From Tenericutes bacterium MZ-XQ (GTDB lineage: Bacteria; Bacillota_I; Bacilli_A; Acholeplasmatales; Acholeplasmataceae): 64,000 nucleotides of DNA. Location: assembly GCA_002838205.1 (NCBI GenBank), contig CP017950.1, positions 248,001 to 312,000 of the forward strand, given 5' to 3'. Position 1 is the stretch's first letter. Every line of letters starts with the position of its first letter. Below are positions 15,563-24,365 of the stretch, piece after piece. A program made the position numbers and the translations under genes. The notes under the pieces were generated by a model. That model made no database searches. It was not told the DNA's origin and saw nothing but the letters and a program-made list of their open reading frames with translations.

Positions 15563-17155
15563 ATGAAGCTCAATTACAAAACTACATTTTATGTCGGACT
15601 GATATTTTTTAGTATATCGATGTTCTGGCAAGCTTATGACATGTTGATTGCTAAAACCTTGATTGATAAATTTGGATTAAACCAATTTGAATCAGGATTG
15701 GTGATGGCGTTTGATAACATCATGGCGGTTATCTTACTTCCACTTTTTGGTGCGTTATCAGATAAGAGTCAACATAAATTAGGTAGAAGAACACCATATA
15801 TTATCGTTGGAACTGTATTAGCAGCTTTATCTTTTATGACTTTGTCTTATGCTGATTATAAACAAACAGAACGTATCGAAACTATAGATTTAGTTGAAGC
15901 TCATTATGATGTCGCTTTTGATGAAGAAAAAGACATTACGTTAAAGTCTCATTGGTATATGGTTTCAGATATCATGAAAAACGAGCGATCTAGTGTTTAT
16001 GTATCTGGAGATATTAGTTTAAAAGAGTATTGGGATTGGGAAAATTCAATCTATGAACCAATGACTGAAATATTAGATCAAGGATCTGATGTGTTATCGG
16101 TTAGAGATCAAACAAGAGTTAGAGATTTGTATTTTCAATACTTAAGTCTAAGAGCTTGGGAGTTGACAGCAAGCGATCCAGATATATTTTATACATTTAT
16201 TGCGATTTTATTTATTTCTTTGGTTTCGATGGCTATATATAGAACTCCAGCGATTGCTTTAATGCCAGATGTAACGATTAAACCACTGCGTACGAATGCA
16301 AATGCATTTATTACTTTTTTAGGTGCTATAGGTGGTGTACTTGCAGTATTCATTATTTTATTTAGTGGACTTAATCAAAATGCTTATCATCATCATGTGA
16401 GTGTCTATATCATTATTGGATTGATTATGCTTGTATCTTTAGGCATTTTCTTATGGAAAGTCAAAGAACCTAAATTGGTTGAAGAAAAGGAACAATTAGA
16501 GGAAAAATTTAACGTCAAAGAAACGGATCCATATGAAAATCCTGAAAAATCCTTTAATACGAAAAAAAGAATTTCACTATACTTATTATTAACGACAGTT
16601 TTCTTTCTATTTTTTGGGTATAACGCAGTCATGAGCAAGATTGCTGACTACTTGCCTAAAGTGTTAAATATGGAGTTTTATCAATTGCCATTTATTATCG
16701 TTCAAGGTATCGTGATTGCAGCTATTTATCCAATAGGTCTATTAAGTATTAAATTAGGTCGAAAAACCTCAATGCTTATTGGTATATTCATGTTGATTAT
16801 AGCAATGGCATCGATTGTGTTCATTGAACAAAATCAAATCATATTAACAGCAGCAATCATCATGATTTCAGGATTTGGTTGGACATTTACAGGTGTTAAT
16901 ATTTATCCGATGGTTGTCGAATTATCTAAAGGTAGAAATGTTGGACAATATACAGGATATTATTATGCAGCATCCATGGGTGCACAAATATTTACACCCA
17001 TTTTATCTGGTATTTTAATGGACCGTTTTGGTAGAATTATACTGTTCCCATATGCTACTATATTTATGGGGTTGGCATTTGTAACCATGATATTTGTTAA
17101 ACATGGTGAATCACAAAAAATAGATTGGAAAAATCTTTTCAAGAAGAAGGTGTAA
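15563..17155 (+). CDS. MFS transporter with large extracytoplasmic insertion
   Basis: A 530-residue major facilitator-type protein resembling GPH/SLC45 sugar transporters. Residues 1-90 carry the first membrane segments and the MFS loop GALSDKSQHKLGRRTPY. Residues about 95-210 form an unusual hydrophilic block between membrane segments, rich in acidic and aromatic residues. The remaining helices follow, with GLLSIKLGRKTSMLIG as the second-half loop. An extended -10 (TGTTATAAT) precedes it at about 15519-15527. Substrate is unknown. It runs two bases before the next gene, so the two are co-transcribed. Confidence 0.82.
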   Translation: MKLNYKTTFYVGLIFFSISMFWQAYDMLIAKTLIDKFGLNQFESGLVMAFDNIMAVILLPLFGALSDKSQHKLGRRTPYIIVGTVLAALSFMTLSYADYKQTERIETIDLVEAHYDVAFDEEKDITLKSHWYMVSDIMKNERSSVYVSGDISLKEYWDWENSIYEPMTEILDQGSDVLSVRDQTRVRDLYFQYLSLRAWELTASDPDIFYTFIAILFISLVSMAIYRTPAIALMPDVTIKPLRTNANAFITFLGAIGGVLAVFIILFSGLNQNAYHHHVSVYIIIGLIMLVSLGIFLWKVKEPKLVEEKEQLEEKFNVKETDPYENPEKSFNTKKRISLYLLLTTVFFLFFGYNAVMSKIADYLPKVLNMEFYQLPFIIVQGIVIAAIYPIGLLSIKLGRKTSMLIGIFMLIIAMASIVFIEQNQIILTAAIIMISGFGWTFTGVNIYPMVVELSKGRNVGQYTGYYYAASMGAQIFTPILSGILMDRFGRIILFPYATIFMGLAFVTMIFVKHGESQKIDWKNLFKKKV

Positions 17156-17156
17156 T

Positions 17157-17684
17157 ATGAAAATTTTAGTCGCAGGGTATTCTAGTTCAGGTAAATCAAC
17201 ATTTTCAAAAAGACTTTCAAGACATTATGGTATTGATGTGTTACACATAGATACAATCTTTTTTGGACCAAATTGGGTGAAAAGAGATCATGATCAAGTT
17301 GAAGCAGAAATTACTGAATTTATGAAAAGAGATAAGTGGATTATCGACGGACAATATCGAAAACTAGCAACAGAAAGATATGATGAATGTGATCAGTTAT
17401 TTTTATTTGATTTCAATCGTTTTAAATGTCTTTATGGTGCGATTGTAAGGAGAATCAAATATCATAATCAAAACCGTGATACGATTGCTGAAGGATGTAA
17501 AGAAAGATTGAATTTTGGATTTGTTTGGTGGATCCTATTTAGTGGTCGTACAAAAGAGTCAAAAGCGTTAATGAAACTCTATAAAGAAAAATATAAAGAC
17601 AAAACCATTGTTTTTAAAAATAGAAAACAGGTTAATAAATACTTAGAATCAATTGGATATCAAGGTTCATTAAAATATGAATAA
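17157..17684 (+). CDS. P-loop kinase, FlaR / DNA topology modulation-like family
   Basis: A 175-residue nucleoside/adenylate-kinase-like protein. Walker A is GYSSSGKST at residues 7-15. It is followed by VLHIDTIFFGPNW, WIIDGQYRK and DQLFLFDFNR, the pattern of proteins annotated as FlaR or topology modulation protein. The substrate is not known for this family, so this is a small-molecule kinase-like call only. It lies two bases after the MFS gene and just before the gltX promoter. Confidence 0.8.
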   Translation: MKILVAGYSSSGKSTFSKRLSRHYGIDVLHIDTIFFGPNWVKRDHDQVEAEITEFMKRDKWIIDGQYRKLATERYDECDQLFLFDFNRFKCLYGAIVRRIKYHNQNRDTIAEGCKERLNFGFVWWILFSGRTKESKALMKLYKEKYKDKTIVFKNRKQVNKYLESIGYQGSLKYE

Positions 17685-17688
17685 TAAC

Positions 17689-17725
17689 CTATAGTATTGT
17701 TAAAATACTATAGTTATCGTATAAT
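17689..17725 (+). promoter_or_regulatory. gltX promoter with overlapping perfect dyad
   Basis: TTGTTA (17697-17702) and TATAAT (17720-17725) are 17 bases apart. A perfect 10-bp inverted repeat, CTATAGTATT (17689-17698) and AATACTATAG (17704-17713), covers the -35, so it could be an operator. Confidence 0.6.
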
Positions 17726-17747
17726 AATACTTGCATGTAAGGATGGG

Positions 17748-19097
17748 ATGAAAATGAAAAAAGTTAGAGTAAGATATGCACCAAGCCCAACAGGATTACT
17801 TCATATCGGTAATGCGAGAAGCGCATTATTTAATTATGTATTCGCACGTCATTTTGGCGGCGATTTTATTGTTAGGATTGAAGATACAGATGTATTAAGA
17901 AATGTTGAAGGCGGAGAAGCATCACAATTAAATTATTTAAGTTGGTTAGGACTTTCATGGGATGAGTCACCAGATAAAGGTGGTAATTTTGGTCCATATC
18001 GTCAATTAGAAAGATTAGATTTATATACAAAATATGCTGAAGAACTATTAGAAAAAGGCTTAGCATATAAAGATTTTAGAGAAGATAGTGAAGCATATGC
18101 AATTCGTTTTAAAGTGCCAAGTGATGTAACATATCAATTTGATGATTTAGTTAGAGGGACTTTAAAATTTGAAAGTAAAGATGTAGAAGATTGGATTATT
18201 ATGAAAGATAATGGTATTCCAACGTATAACTTTGCGGTTGTTATTGATGATCACTTTATGGAAATTTCTCATGTCTTAAGAGGTGAGGAACATATCACTA
18301 ATACACCAAAGCAACTCATGATTTATGATGCGTTTGGGTGGGAAGCACCACAATTTGGACATATGACGATTATTGTTAATGAAGAGAAGAAGAAATTATC
18401 TAAGCGAGATAAAAATGTGATTCAATTCATATCAGAATATGCACAAATGGGATATCTACCAGAGGCGATGTTCAATTTTATTTCACTTTTAGGATGGTCT
18501 CCATCTGAAAACGAAGAAATATTGGATCAAAAGGCAATTATTGAACAATTTGATCCAAAAAGATTATCGAAAGCACCAGCGATGTTTGATAAAGATAAGT
18601 TAGCATATATCAACAGTAGATATGTGAAAATGTTAGATGTTGAAGCTTTAGCAGAAAAAGCTAGACCATTTTTAGAAAAAGCAAATGTTGAAATTAAAGA
18701 CGATGCTTGGTTAAAGACACTTGTTGGCTTATTCCAAGATCGCATGAGTTATATCGGACAGATTGTTGAACTATATCAATCGTTCTTCCATGAACACTTT
18801 GAAATTGCTGATGAAGCTTATCAATTCTTAGTTGAAAATCAAAGTCTTGAGTTATTGGAAGCATTTAAAGCGTTGCTAGAGAATTCTTCATTTGAAGCTG
18901 ATGAAATTCAAGAACTGATTAAGCAAGTAGGAAAAGACACAGGAACAAAAGGTAAGCCATTATTTATGGGACTTAGAATTGCAACTACTGGGGATATGCA
19001 TGGACCAAGTTTACCAGTTGCACTTGCACTTTTAGGCAAAGATTTAGTTATAAAAAGACTTGAACAAACAATGAATAGACTTAGAGGTGACTTATGA
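17748..19097 (+). CDS. gltX: glutamyl-tRNA synthetase
   Basis: A roughly 449-residue class I synthetase with [20 protein letters not shown] (HIGH region), KKLSKRDKN (KMSKS-type loop) and a C-terminal anticodon-binding domain. The frame is open from 17697, but that would place the start inside the promoter. ATG 17748 or 17754, after AAGGA, is used. In mollicutes and most Firmicutes a non-discriminating GltX can also charge tRNA-Gln; that is not decided here. The gltX-cysS linkage of Firmicutes is kept nearby, with two extra genes between them. Confidence 0.95.
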   Translation: MKMKKVRVRYAPSPTGLLHIGNARSALFNYVFARHFGGDFIVRIEDTDVLRNVEGGEASQLNYLSWLGLSWDESPDKGGNFGPYRQLERLDLYTKYAEELLEKGLAYKDFREDSEAYAIRFKVPSDVTYQFDDLVRGTLKFESKDVEDWIIMKDNGIPTYNFAVVIDDHFMEISHVLRGEEHITNTPKQLMIYDAFGWEAPQFGHMTIIVNEEKKKLSKRDKNVIQFISEYAQMGYLPEAMFNFISLLGWSPSENEEILDQKAIIEQFDPKRLSKAPAMFDKDKLAYINSRYVKMLDVEALAEKARPFLEKANVEIKDDAWLKTLVGLFQDRMSYIGQIVELYQSFFHEHFEIADEAYQFLVENQSLELLEAFKALLENSSFEADEIQELIKQVGKDTGTKGKPLFMGLRIATTGDMHGPSLPVALALLGKDLVIKRLEQTMNRLRGDL

Positions 19098-20617
19098 GAA
19101 AATACAGTATCATTTTACTTATCGCATTATTTTCAGTTGTTTTAGTATCATGTGGTGTTAAAACAAGTGTAACAGCAGAAATAATTAACCCAGAAATTGA
19201 ACAAACATCTATTCGTTTTGATGTTGAAATCAACGATCCAGAAAATGAAATCACTGGATCTACAGTGGTTTATTTGTATAACGACCAAGGTAATGTTAGA
19301 AATCAACAAACGATTGAAAGCGAAACAGAGTTAGAGGATATTTATTTTTATGGGCTTGAAACTGAAACTACATTTACGATCAAAGTCATCGTAACCATCG
19401 ATCGTGATGCTGTTGAAGTTGGGGTTTATGAGTTTACAACACTCACAAATCAAGAAATTATCATCAACACCGTAGAAGAGTTCATGGCGATGGATGAAAA
19501 CCGTAATGGACGTTATATTTTAGGTCAAGATATTGATTTTGAAAATGAACCATACGAGACACCATTTAGAGCTTCAAACTTAGCATTTGGTGGAACATTT
19601 GATGGTAATGGATATAGTTTAAAAAACATAAATATGTCAAAAATTTCAATGTATACTGGGATTTTTGGATATGTTTCATCTGGCGTTATTAAAAATGTAA
19701 CTATCGATGGAGCATCTATTGGTACACTTGAGACACCACTTGAAGCAGCAACCTCATCTAGAGTGGGCATATTGGTTGGATATGGTACATCACAAACGGC
19801 TAGAATTGAAAATGTTACCATTAAAAATTCAGTTATTTCATTTAACACATCATCAACCATTCAAGCATATGTAGGTGCGGTTAGTGCTGAGTATAAAGGT
19901 GTTATAGAAGATGTAGAAGTTTCAGATACGATTATTTCAGTTAAAGCATTATCATTTGGAAGAATTAAGATTGGTGGTGTTGTAGGTTTATTAGGTGAAT
20001 TTTCTGAAGTTACTAGAGCCTATAGCAATGCGAACATTCATTTTGAAATGGCAGGAACAAATGTTAGAGATGATGATGTCAGTCAAATGATTGGTGGTAT
20101 TATTGGTCAACATGTTTCAGGTGCTGATGTTTCTGAGATTATCAATGAAGGCGATATTAGTGTTGATATTGACTATAATACTTTACCGGATACTGTAAAA
20201 GGTGTTTACACATTGTTTGTTGGTGGGCTGATTGGGCGTGCGAATGATGATCTACAAAAAGGTTACTTCAGTGGCGCAATCACTGTTACTCATGAAAAGA
20301 ATACATATGAAGATGTTGTGACTAAACAATTCAGAGTTGGTGGATTAGTTGGATTGTATGAGTCTAATAAAGCATCTAGCCAAATCGTAAGAATTGGTGG
20401 ATCAGAGATTAATATTCATGTTTCAGATGATATTAGACTAGATGCTTCTCAAGTATTTGGCTTTGATCGCTATATGAAGAGCACTAATTATGGTGTCTTT
20501 GGTACTGAACATTTAGATGTTAATGATGTTTCAGTTGTATCAGAAGATACAGTTGAGATCATTACTGATTTATCTACACTTTTTGATAGTGAATGGATAT
20601 TAGGATATATTGAATAA
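19094..20617 (+). CDS. surface lipoprotein with GLUG-type repeats
   Basis: A 507-residue predicted lipoprotein. A basic-hydrophobic signal ends in LVSC, with Cys20 as the lipidated residue. A fibronectin-like region (about 30-125) is followed by GLUG-like beta-helix repeats, for example [32 protein letters not shown] and [13 protein letters not shown], to about residue 460. Such proteins are often exposed on mollicute surfaces and may act in adhesion, but binding is not known here. The ATG overlaps the gltX stop by four bases. A terminator follows at 20624-20652. Confidence 0.82.
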   Translation: MRKYSIILLIALFSVVLVSCGVKTSVTAEIINPEIEQTSIRFDVEINDPENEITGSTVVYLYNDQGNVRNQQTIESETELEDIYFYGLETETTFTIKVIVTIDRDAVEVGVYEFTTLTNQEIIINTVEEFMAMDENRNGRYILGQDIDFENEPYETPFRASNLAFGGTFDGNGYSLKNINMSKISMYTGIFGYVSSGVIKNVTIDGASIGTLETPLEAATSSRVGILVGYGTSQTARIENVTIKNSVISFNTSSTIQAYVGAVSAEYKGVIEDVEVSDTIISVKALSFGRIKIGGVVGLLGEFSEVTRAYSNANIHFEMAGTNVRDDDVSQMIGGIIGQHVSGADVSEIINEGDISVDIDYNTLPDTVKGVYTLFVGGLIGRANDDLQKGYFSGAITVTHEKNTYEDVVTKQFRVGGLVGLYESNKASSQIVRIGGSEINIHVSDDIRLDASQVFGFDRYMKSTNYGVFGTEHLDVNDVSVVSEDTVEIITDLSTLFDSEWILGYIE

Positions 20618-20623
20618 TTTACG

Positions 20624-20652
20624 AATGCGACAATCAATGTCGCATTTTTTTT
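20624..20652 (+). terminator. rho-independent terminator after the lipoprotein gene
   Basis: ATGCGACA (20625-20632) pairs with TGTCGCAT (20638-20645) and runs into T residues. Confidence 0.9.
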
Positions 20653-20693
20653 AATAAAAATCATGCTATAATGAATAAAAGGAGCGTGGTTTT

Positions 20694-22526
20694 ATGTTGA
20701 TATCAAAAACTAAATTTATCAATTATCTAAGATGCAATCGTTTTGCTGCATTGGATGAAATTCATAGAGAAAAAAGTCAAGCGATTGTGTCTTTTTCAAA
20801 GGACGCTGACCTTGATGAGTTGATGAGTATAGAAAATAAGGAAAAAATCATGCCGATTTTGGATCAAATTTATGATACTGAAACTGATGAAGACTTACTT
20901 GAAAAATCAGATCCACAAATGGAAACCATGCTTAAATATTATAATGAGATAGAAATCATCAGTGGGCAGATCATTGAAAAGAGATTTAAAGGTCAGACTG
21001 TATATGCACTTGATACATATAAGCAAAAAAGATTCTCTTTTGAAAAAGAAGGGTTCCATTTATACTGTTTCTTAGATGGATATCAAGAAGATGAAGATGC
21101 CATTCGTATTTTTGAAGTTAAAGCAACCACTTCAAAGAAGTTTTTAGACATGCAGTTCAAAATAGACGATGAGAAAGTATCTATTTTTGAGATATCACCG
21201 GAAGGAATTCTCATGCTTAGAGAAGATCTAGGATTACCAACAAATAAAGCATATGACGACAAGATAGCTAAGCTTATGGATCGTTTTTCTAAAGAAGGCA
21301 GATATGTTTATGATATTTCATATCAAAGATATGTTTTAGATGCTGCAATTAAGTCGGACAAGAAAGTCAAGTATTATTTAGGTGTGCTCAATAGTGAGTA
21401 TATATTTGATGGACAAGTAGATGAAAAAAATCATCCGATTTATGGTGATGATATCATCACATTTATTGATGTGACATCACTGACAGAAAAAATGATTCCA
21501 ACACTTGAGATGGATACAGATATCGTTATTAATAGGTTAAACACACTTGATGCCAATCCAGTACCACTTGGAAAGCATTGTCAAAAAAAAGATTCAAGAG
21601 AATGCATCTTTTATCCGATTTGTTTTGGTCATATTCCTGATAAAAACTCAATATTTACTTATTTTGATAGACATCATGGATTTAAAGATGAGTTTGGTGA
21701 AAAACACGAACTATACGATCTAATCAATGAAGGTTATGTGCATGCTACAGATTTACCATATTCATGGCTTAATCGAGATAAAAATAAAGTCCAAAGAGAA
21801 GTGATTGAAACGAACACTCCGTATATGAAGAAAAATCTCATCAAGGAAGCCATCATATCTTTGAATTACCCGATTTATCATTTGGATTTTGAAACATTTC
21901 CTTGTCCACTTCCAAGATTCAAAGGTGAGAAGCCATATACGCAATCACTATTCCAATATTCGATTCATATTGAACACGAACCTGGTGTCTGTGATAAAGA
22001 TTTAGATAATTATGGATTTATCGCAAAAACACACGACGACCAAAGAAGAGCACTTGTTGAAGGTATGTTAGATGTTATCAAACCTGATGGAGGATCAATT
22101 ATGGTCTATAATCAATCTTTTGAACAAACAAGACTTAAAGAAATGGCAGAACTATTTCCAGAGCATAAAGAAAGATTGTTAGATATGGTTGATAGACTTG
22201 TCGATTTGATGCATTTTGTTCGAGGGAATAAAAAATTCTTTATCAATTTAGGCATTGATAAAGACGAAGCGGACGGCATACTTTATTATCATAATGATTT
22301 GAATGGGTCTTACTCAATTAAGAAAGTTTTACCGATTTTCTCTAACTTAAAATATGACGGTATGCCAATTAAAAATGGAACTGAAGCATTGGTTGCATAC
22401 GCTAATTTCCCTTATATGGATGAAAAGACTTTTAAGCAAAAATATCAAGAGTTGCTCGAGTATTGTAAACAAGATACATGGGCAATGGTAGAGATTTTAG
22501 AAGCTTTGCGAAAGCAGGTTTTATAG
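20694..22526 (+). CDS. DUF2779 domain protein, predicted RNase H-like exonuclease fold
   Basis: A 610-residue soluble protein. The C-terminal half contains YHLDFETFPCPLPRF (DEDD-like Asp/Glu), DGGSIMVYNQSFEQTRLKEM and YCKQDTWAMVEIL, which characterise DUF2779 and resemble DnaQ-like exonuclease motifs. A CxxxxxxxxC-type cysteine cluster (HCQKKDSRECIFYPIC) precedes it and could bind metal or Fe-S. Substrate and role are unknown. An extended -10 (TGCTATAAT) lies at 20664-20672, and ATG 20694 follows AAGGAG. Confidence 0.8.
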   Translation: MLISKTKFINYLRCNRFAALDEIHREKSQAIVSFSKDADLDELMSIENKEKIMPILDQIYDTETDEDLLEKSDPQMETMLKYYNEIEIISGQIIEKRFKGQTVYALDTYKQKRFSFEKEGFHLYCFLDGYQEDEDAIRIFEVKATTSKKFLDMQFKIDDEKVSIFEISPEGILMLREDLGLPTNKAYDDKIAKLMDRFSKEGRYVYDISYQRYVLDAAIKSDKKVKYYLGVLNSEYIFDGQVDEKNHPIYGDDIITFIDVTSLTEKMIPTLEMDTDIVINRLNTLDANPVPLGKHCQKKDSRECIFYPICFGHIPDKNSIFTYFDRHHGFKDEFGEKHELYDLINEGYVHATDLPYSWLNRDKNKVQREVIETNTPYMKKNLIKEAIISLNYPIYHLDFETFPCPLPRFKGEKPYTQSLFQYSIHIEHEPGVCDKDLDNYGFIAKTHDDQRRALVEGMLDVIKPDGGSIMVYNQSFEQTRLKEMAELFPEHKERLLDMVDRLVDLMHFVRGNKKFFINLGIDKDEADGILYYHNDLNGSYSIKKVLPIFSNLKYDGMPIKNGTEALVAYANFPYMDEKTFKQKYQELLEYCKQDTWAMVEILEALRKQVL

Positions 22527-22533
22527 GCTTTTG

Positions 22534-22562
22534 ACCACACATCAAAATGTGTGGTTTATTCT
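22534..22562 (+). terminator. rho-independent terminator after the DUF2779 gene
   Basis: ACCACACAT (22534-22542) pairs with ATGTGTGGT (22547-22555), then a T-rich tract. Confidence 0.8.
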
Positions 22563-22607
22563 TTTATAAAGCCAATACACAAAAATATGTGATTATTTGT
22601 GGATTTC

Positions 22608-22636
22608 TTGTTATTTTTCAATATTTTTATTATAAT
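22608..22636 (+). promoter_or_regulatory. cysS promoter
   Basis: TTGTTA (22608-22613) and TATAAT (22631-22636) with 17-base spacing. No T-box is visible in the short leader. Confidence 0.75.
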
Positions 22637-22655
22637 AAAACAAAGAGGAGGACGC

Positions 22656-23975
22656 ATGCATATGTTGAATATTTATAATACACTTTCCAATCAAATCGAA
22701 GCATTTAAACCACATCAAGAACAAAAGGTAAACATGTATGTCTGTGGTCCTACTGTTTATGGAGATATCCACTTAGGAAACGCTAGGCCGATTATCTTTT
22801 TTGATGTTGTTAAAAGATATCTTACTTATTTGGGGTATCAAGTGAAATTTGTTTCAAATATCACAGATGTAGATGATAAGATTATCGAAAAGGCAAAACA
22901 GCTAAAAGTATCTGAAGAAGAGATCACGGATACATATACAAAAAGATTTTTAGATATGACACTGCTTTTAGGGAGTGTTATCCCTGATGAACTACCTAAA
23001 GCTACAGATTTCGTGCCATCAATGATTGAGTATATTGATGATTTGGTAAAAGCGGGCATGGCATATCAAACACCAAGCGGGGTTTATTTTAGAGTAAATA
23101 AAGTAAAAGATTATGGTATCTTAAGTAAGCAAAACTTAGAACAACTTGATGAAGGTGTTAGGGTTGAGCTTGATCAAGATAAAGAAGATCCAAGAGATTT
23201 TAGTGTTTGGAAAAACACGGATGATGGATTAAACTATGAAAGCCCATGGGGTAAAGGTAGACCAGGGTGGCATACTGAATGTGCCGTTATGAATCATGAG
23301 ATTTTTGGTCATGAAATTGATATTCATGGTGGTGGGACAGATTTAAAGTTTCCTCATCATGAAAACGAAATTGCCCAAACAGTTGCACATGATCATCATC
23401 ATTTATCAAAATACTGGATGCATGTTGGCAGACTTGATGTCAATCAAGAGAAAATGAGTAAATCATTAGGAAATATTACACTTGTTAAAGATTTACTTGA
23501 AGTATATGAACCATATGCATTTAGATTACTTATGGTTAATCATCACTATCGTCAACCCATTAATTATAGTGAAGATTTGATGGTACAATTTGCAAGAGAA
23601 TATGATAAAATAAAACGAACACTTAAAAAAGCATTTTTAATGCTGAATTTAGAACATATTAAGCTGAATGATGTAGACAAGGATATCATGACATCTTTTG
23701 AGAACATCATGAATGATGATTTCAATATTCCAAATGTGATGACACTCATTTACGATGTGTTAAAACAAATGAATAAAGAGAAAAACAATGAACGTTTAGG
23801 AGTTCTTTACAAAAGTGTAGAAAGAATTTTAGATATATTAGGTGTTATGCCGCTATTTACACTTGAAGATGAAGTGTTAGTGATGTATCGCGATTGGGAA
23901 CAAGCACGTAATCAAAGAGATTTCCAATTAGCAGATCACCTAAGAGAAGAATTAAACAAACGAGGATGGATGTAA
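22656..23975 (+). CDS. cysS: cysteinyl-tRNA synthetase
   Basis: A 439-residue class I synthetase. The HIGH region is MYVCGPTVYGDIHLGNARP, whose cysteine is the first zinc ligand. Further zinc-site residues are in GWHTECAVMN and the HHENEIAQ region, and the KMSKS loop is KMSKSLGN. The frame is open from 22599, but the promoter overlaps that stretch, so ATG 22656, just after GAGGAGG, is used. It directly abuts mrnC, the conserved cysS-mrnC-rlmB order of Firmicutes. Confidence 0.95.
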   Translation: MHMLNIYNTLSNQIEAFKPHQEQKVNMYVCGPTVYGDIHLGNARPIIFFDVVKRYLTYLGYQVKFVSNITDVDDKIIEKAKQLKVSEEEITDTYTKRFLDMTLLLGSVIPDELPKATDFVPSMIEYIDDLVKAGMAYQTPSGVYFRVNKVKDYGILSKQNLEQLDEGVRVELDQDKEDPRDFSVWKNTDDGLNYESPWGKGRPGWHTECAVMNHEIFGHEIDIHGGGTDLKFPHHENEIAQTVAHDHHHLSKYWMHVGRLDVNQEKMSKSLGNITLVKDLLEVYEPYAFRLLMVNHHYRQPINYSEDLMVQFAREYDKIKRTLKKAFLMLNLEHIKLNDVDKDIMTSFENIMNDDFNIPNVMTLIYDVLKQMNKEKNNERLGVLYKSVERILDILGVMPLFTLEDEVLVMYRDWEQARNQRDFQLADHLREELNKRGWM

Positions 23976-24365
23976 TTGAACGGATTAACACTTGCCTATA
24001 TTGGTGATGCTTATTATGAACTTAAAATCAGAGATTATTTATTGTCAAAAGGGTTGACCAACGTCAATCAGCTTCATAAACAAGCGATTAAATTTACCAA
24101 AGGTGAAGCACAGTCAAACATCATTACTTATTTTATTGAAGAAGAAATGTTAAATGAAGAAGAAATGACTTTATATAAAAGGGGCAGAAACCAAAGTGGG
24201 CCCGGTAGAAAAAACATTGATGCAAAAGTATATCATCAAGCTACCGGATTTGAATCACTGATTGGTGGATTATATTTAAGCGATATAAAAAGATGCGATG
24301 AACTTATCGCCAAAGCCATGATATACATTGAGGGCGGAGATTCCAATGGAAAAAACAGTAGATAA
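23976..24365 (+). CDS. mrnC: Mini-ribonuclease III
   Basis: A 129-residue RNase III-like catalytic domain without a dsRNA-binding domain. It has the Mini-III signature LTLAYIGDAYYELKIRDYL, with the metal-binding Asp, and RGRNQSGPGRKN. In Bacillus it matures 23S rRNA ends. The TTG start follows the cysS TAA with no gap. The 3' end overlaps the ATPase gene by 20 bases. Confidence 0.93.
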   Translation: MNGLTLAYIGDAYYELKIRDYLLSKGLTNVNQLHKQAIKFTKGEAQSNIITYFIEEEMLNEEEMTLYKRGRNQSGPGRKNIDAKVYHQATGFESLIGGLYLSDIKRCDELIAKAMIYIEGGDSNGKNSR

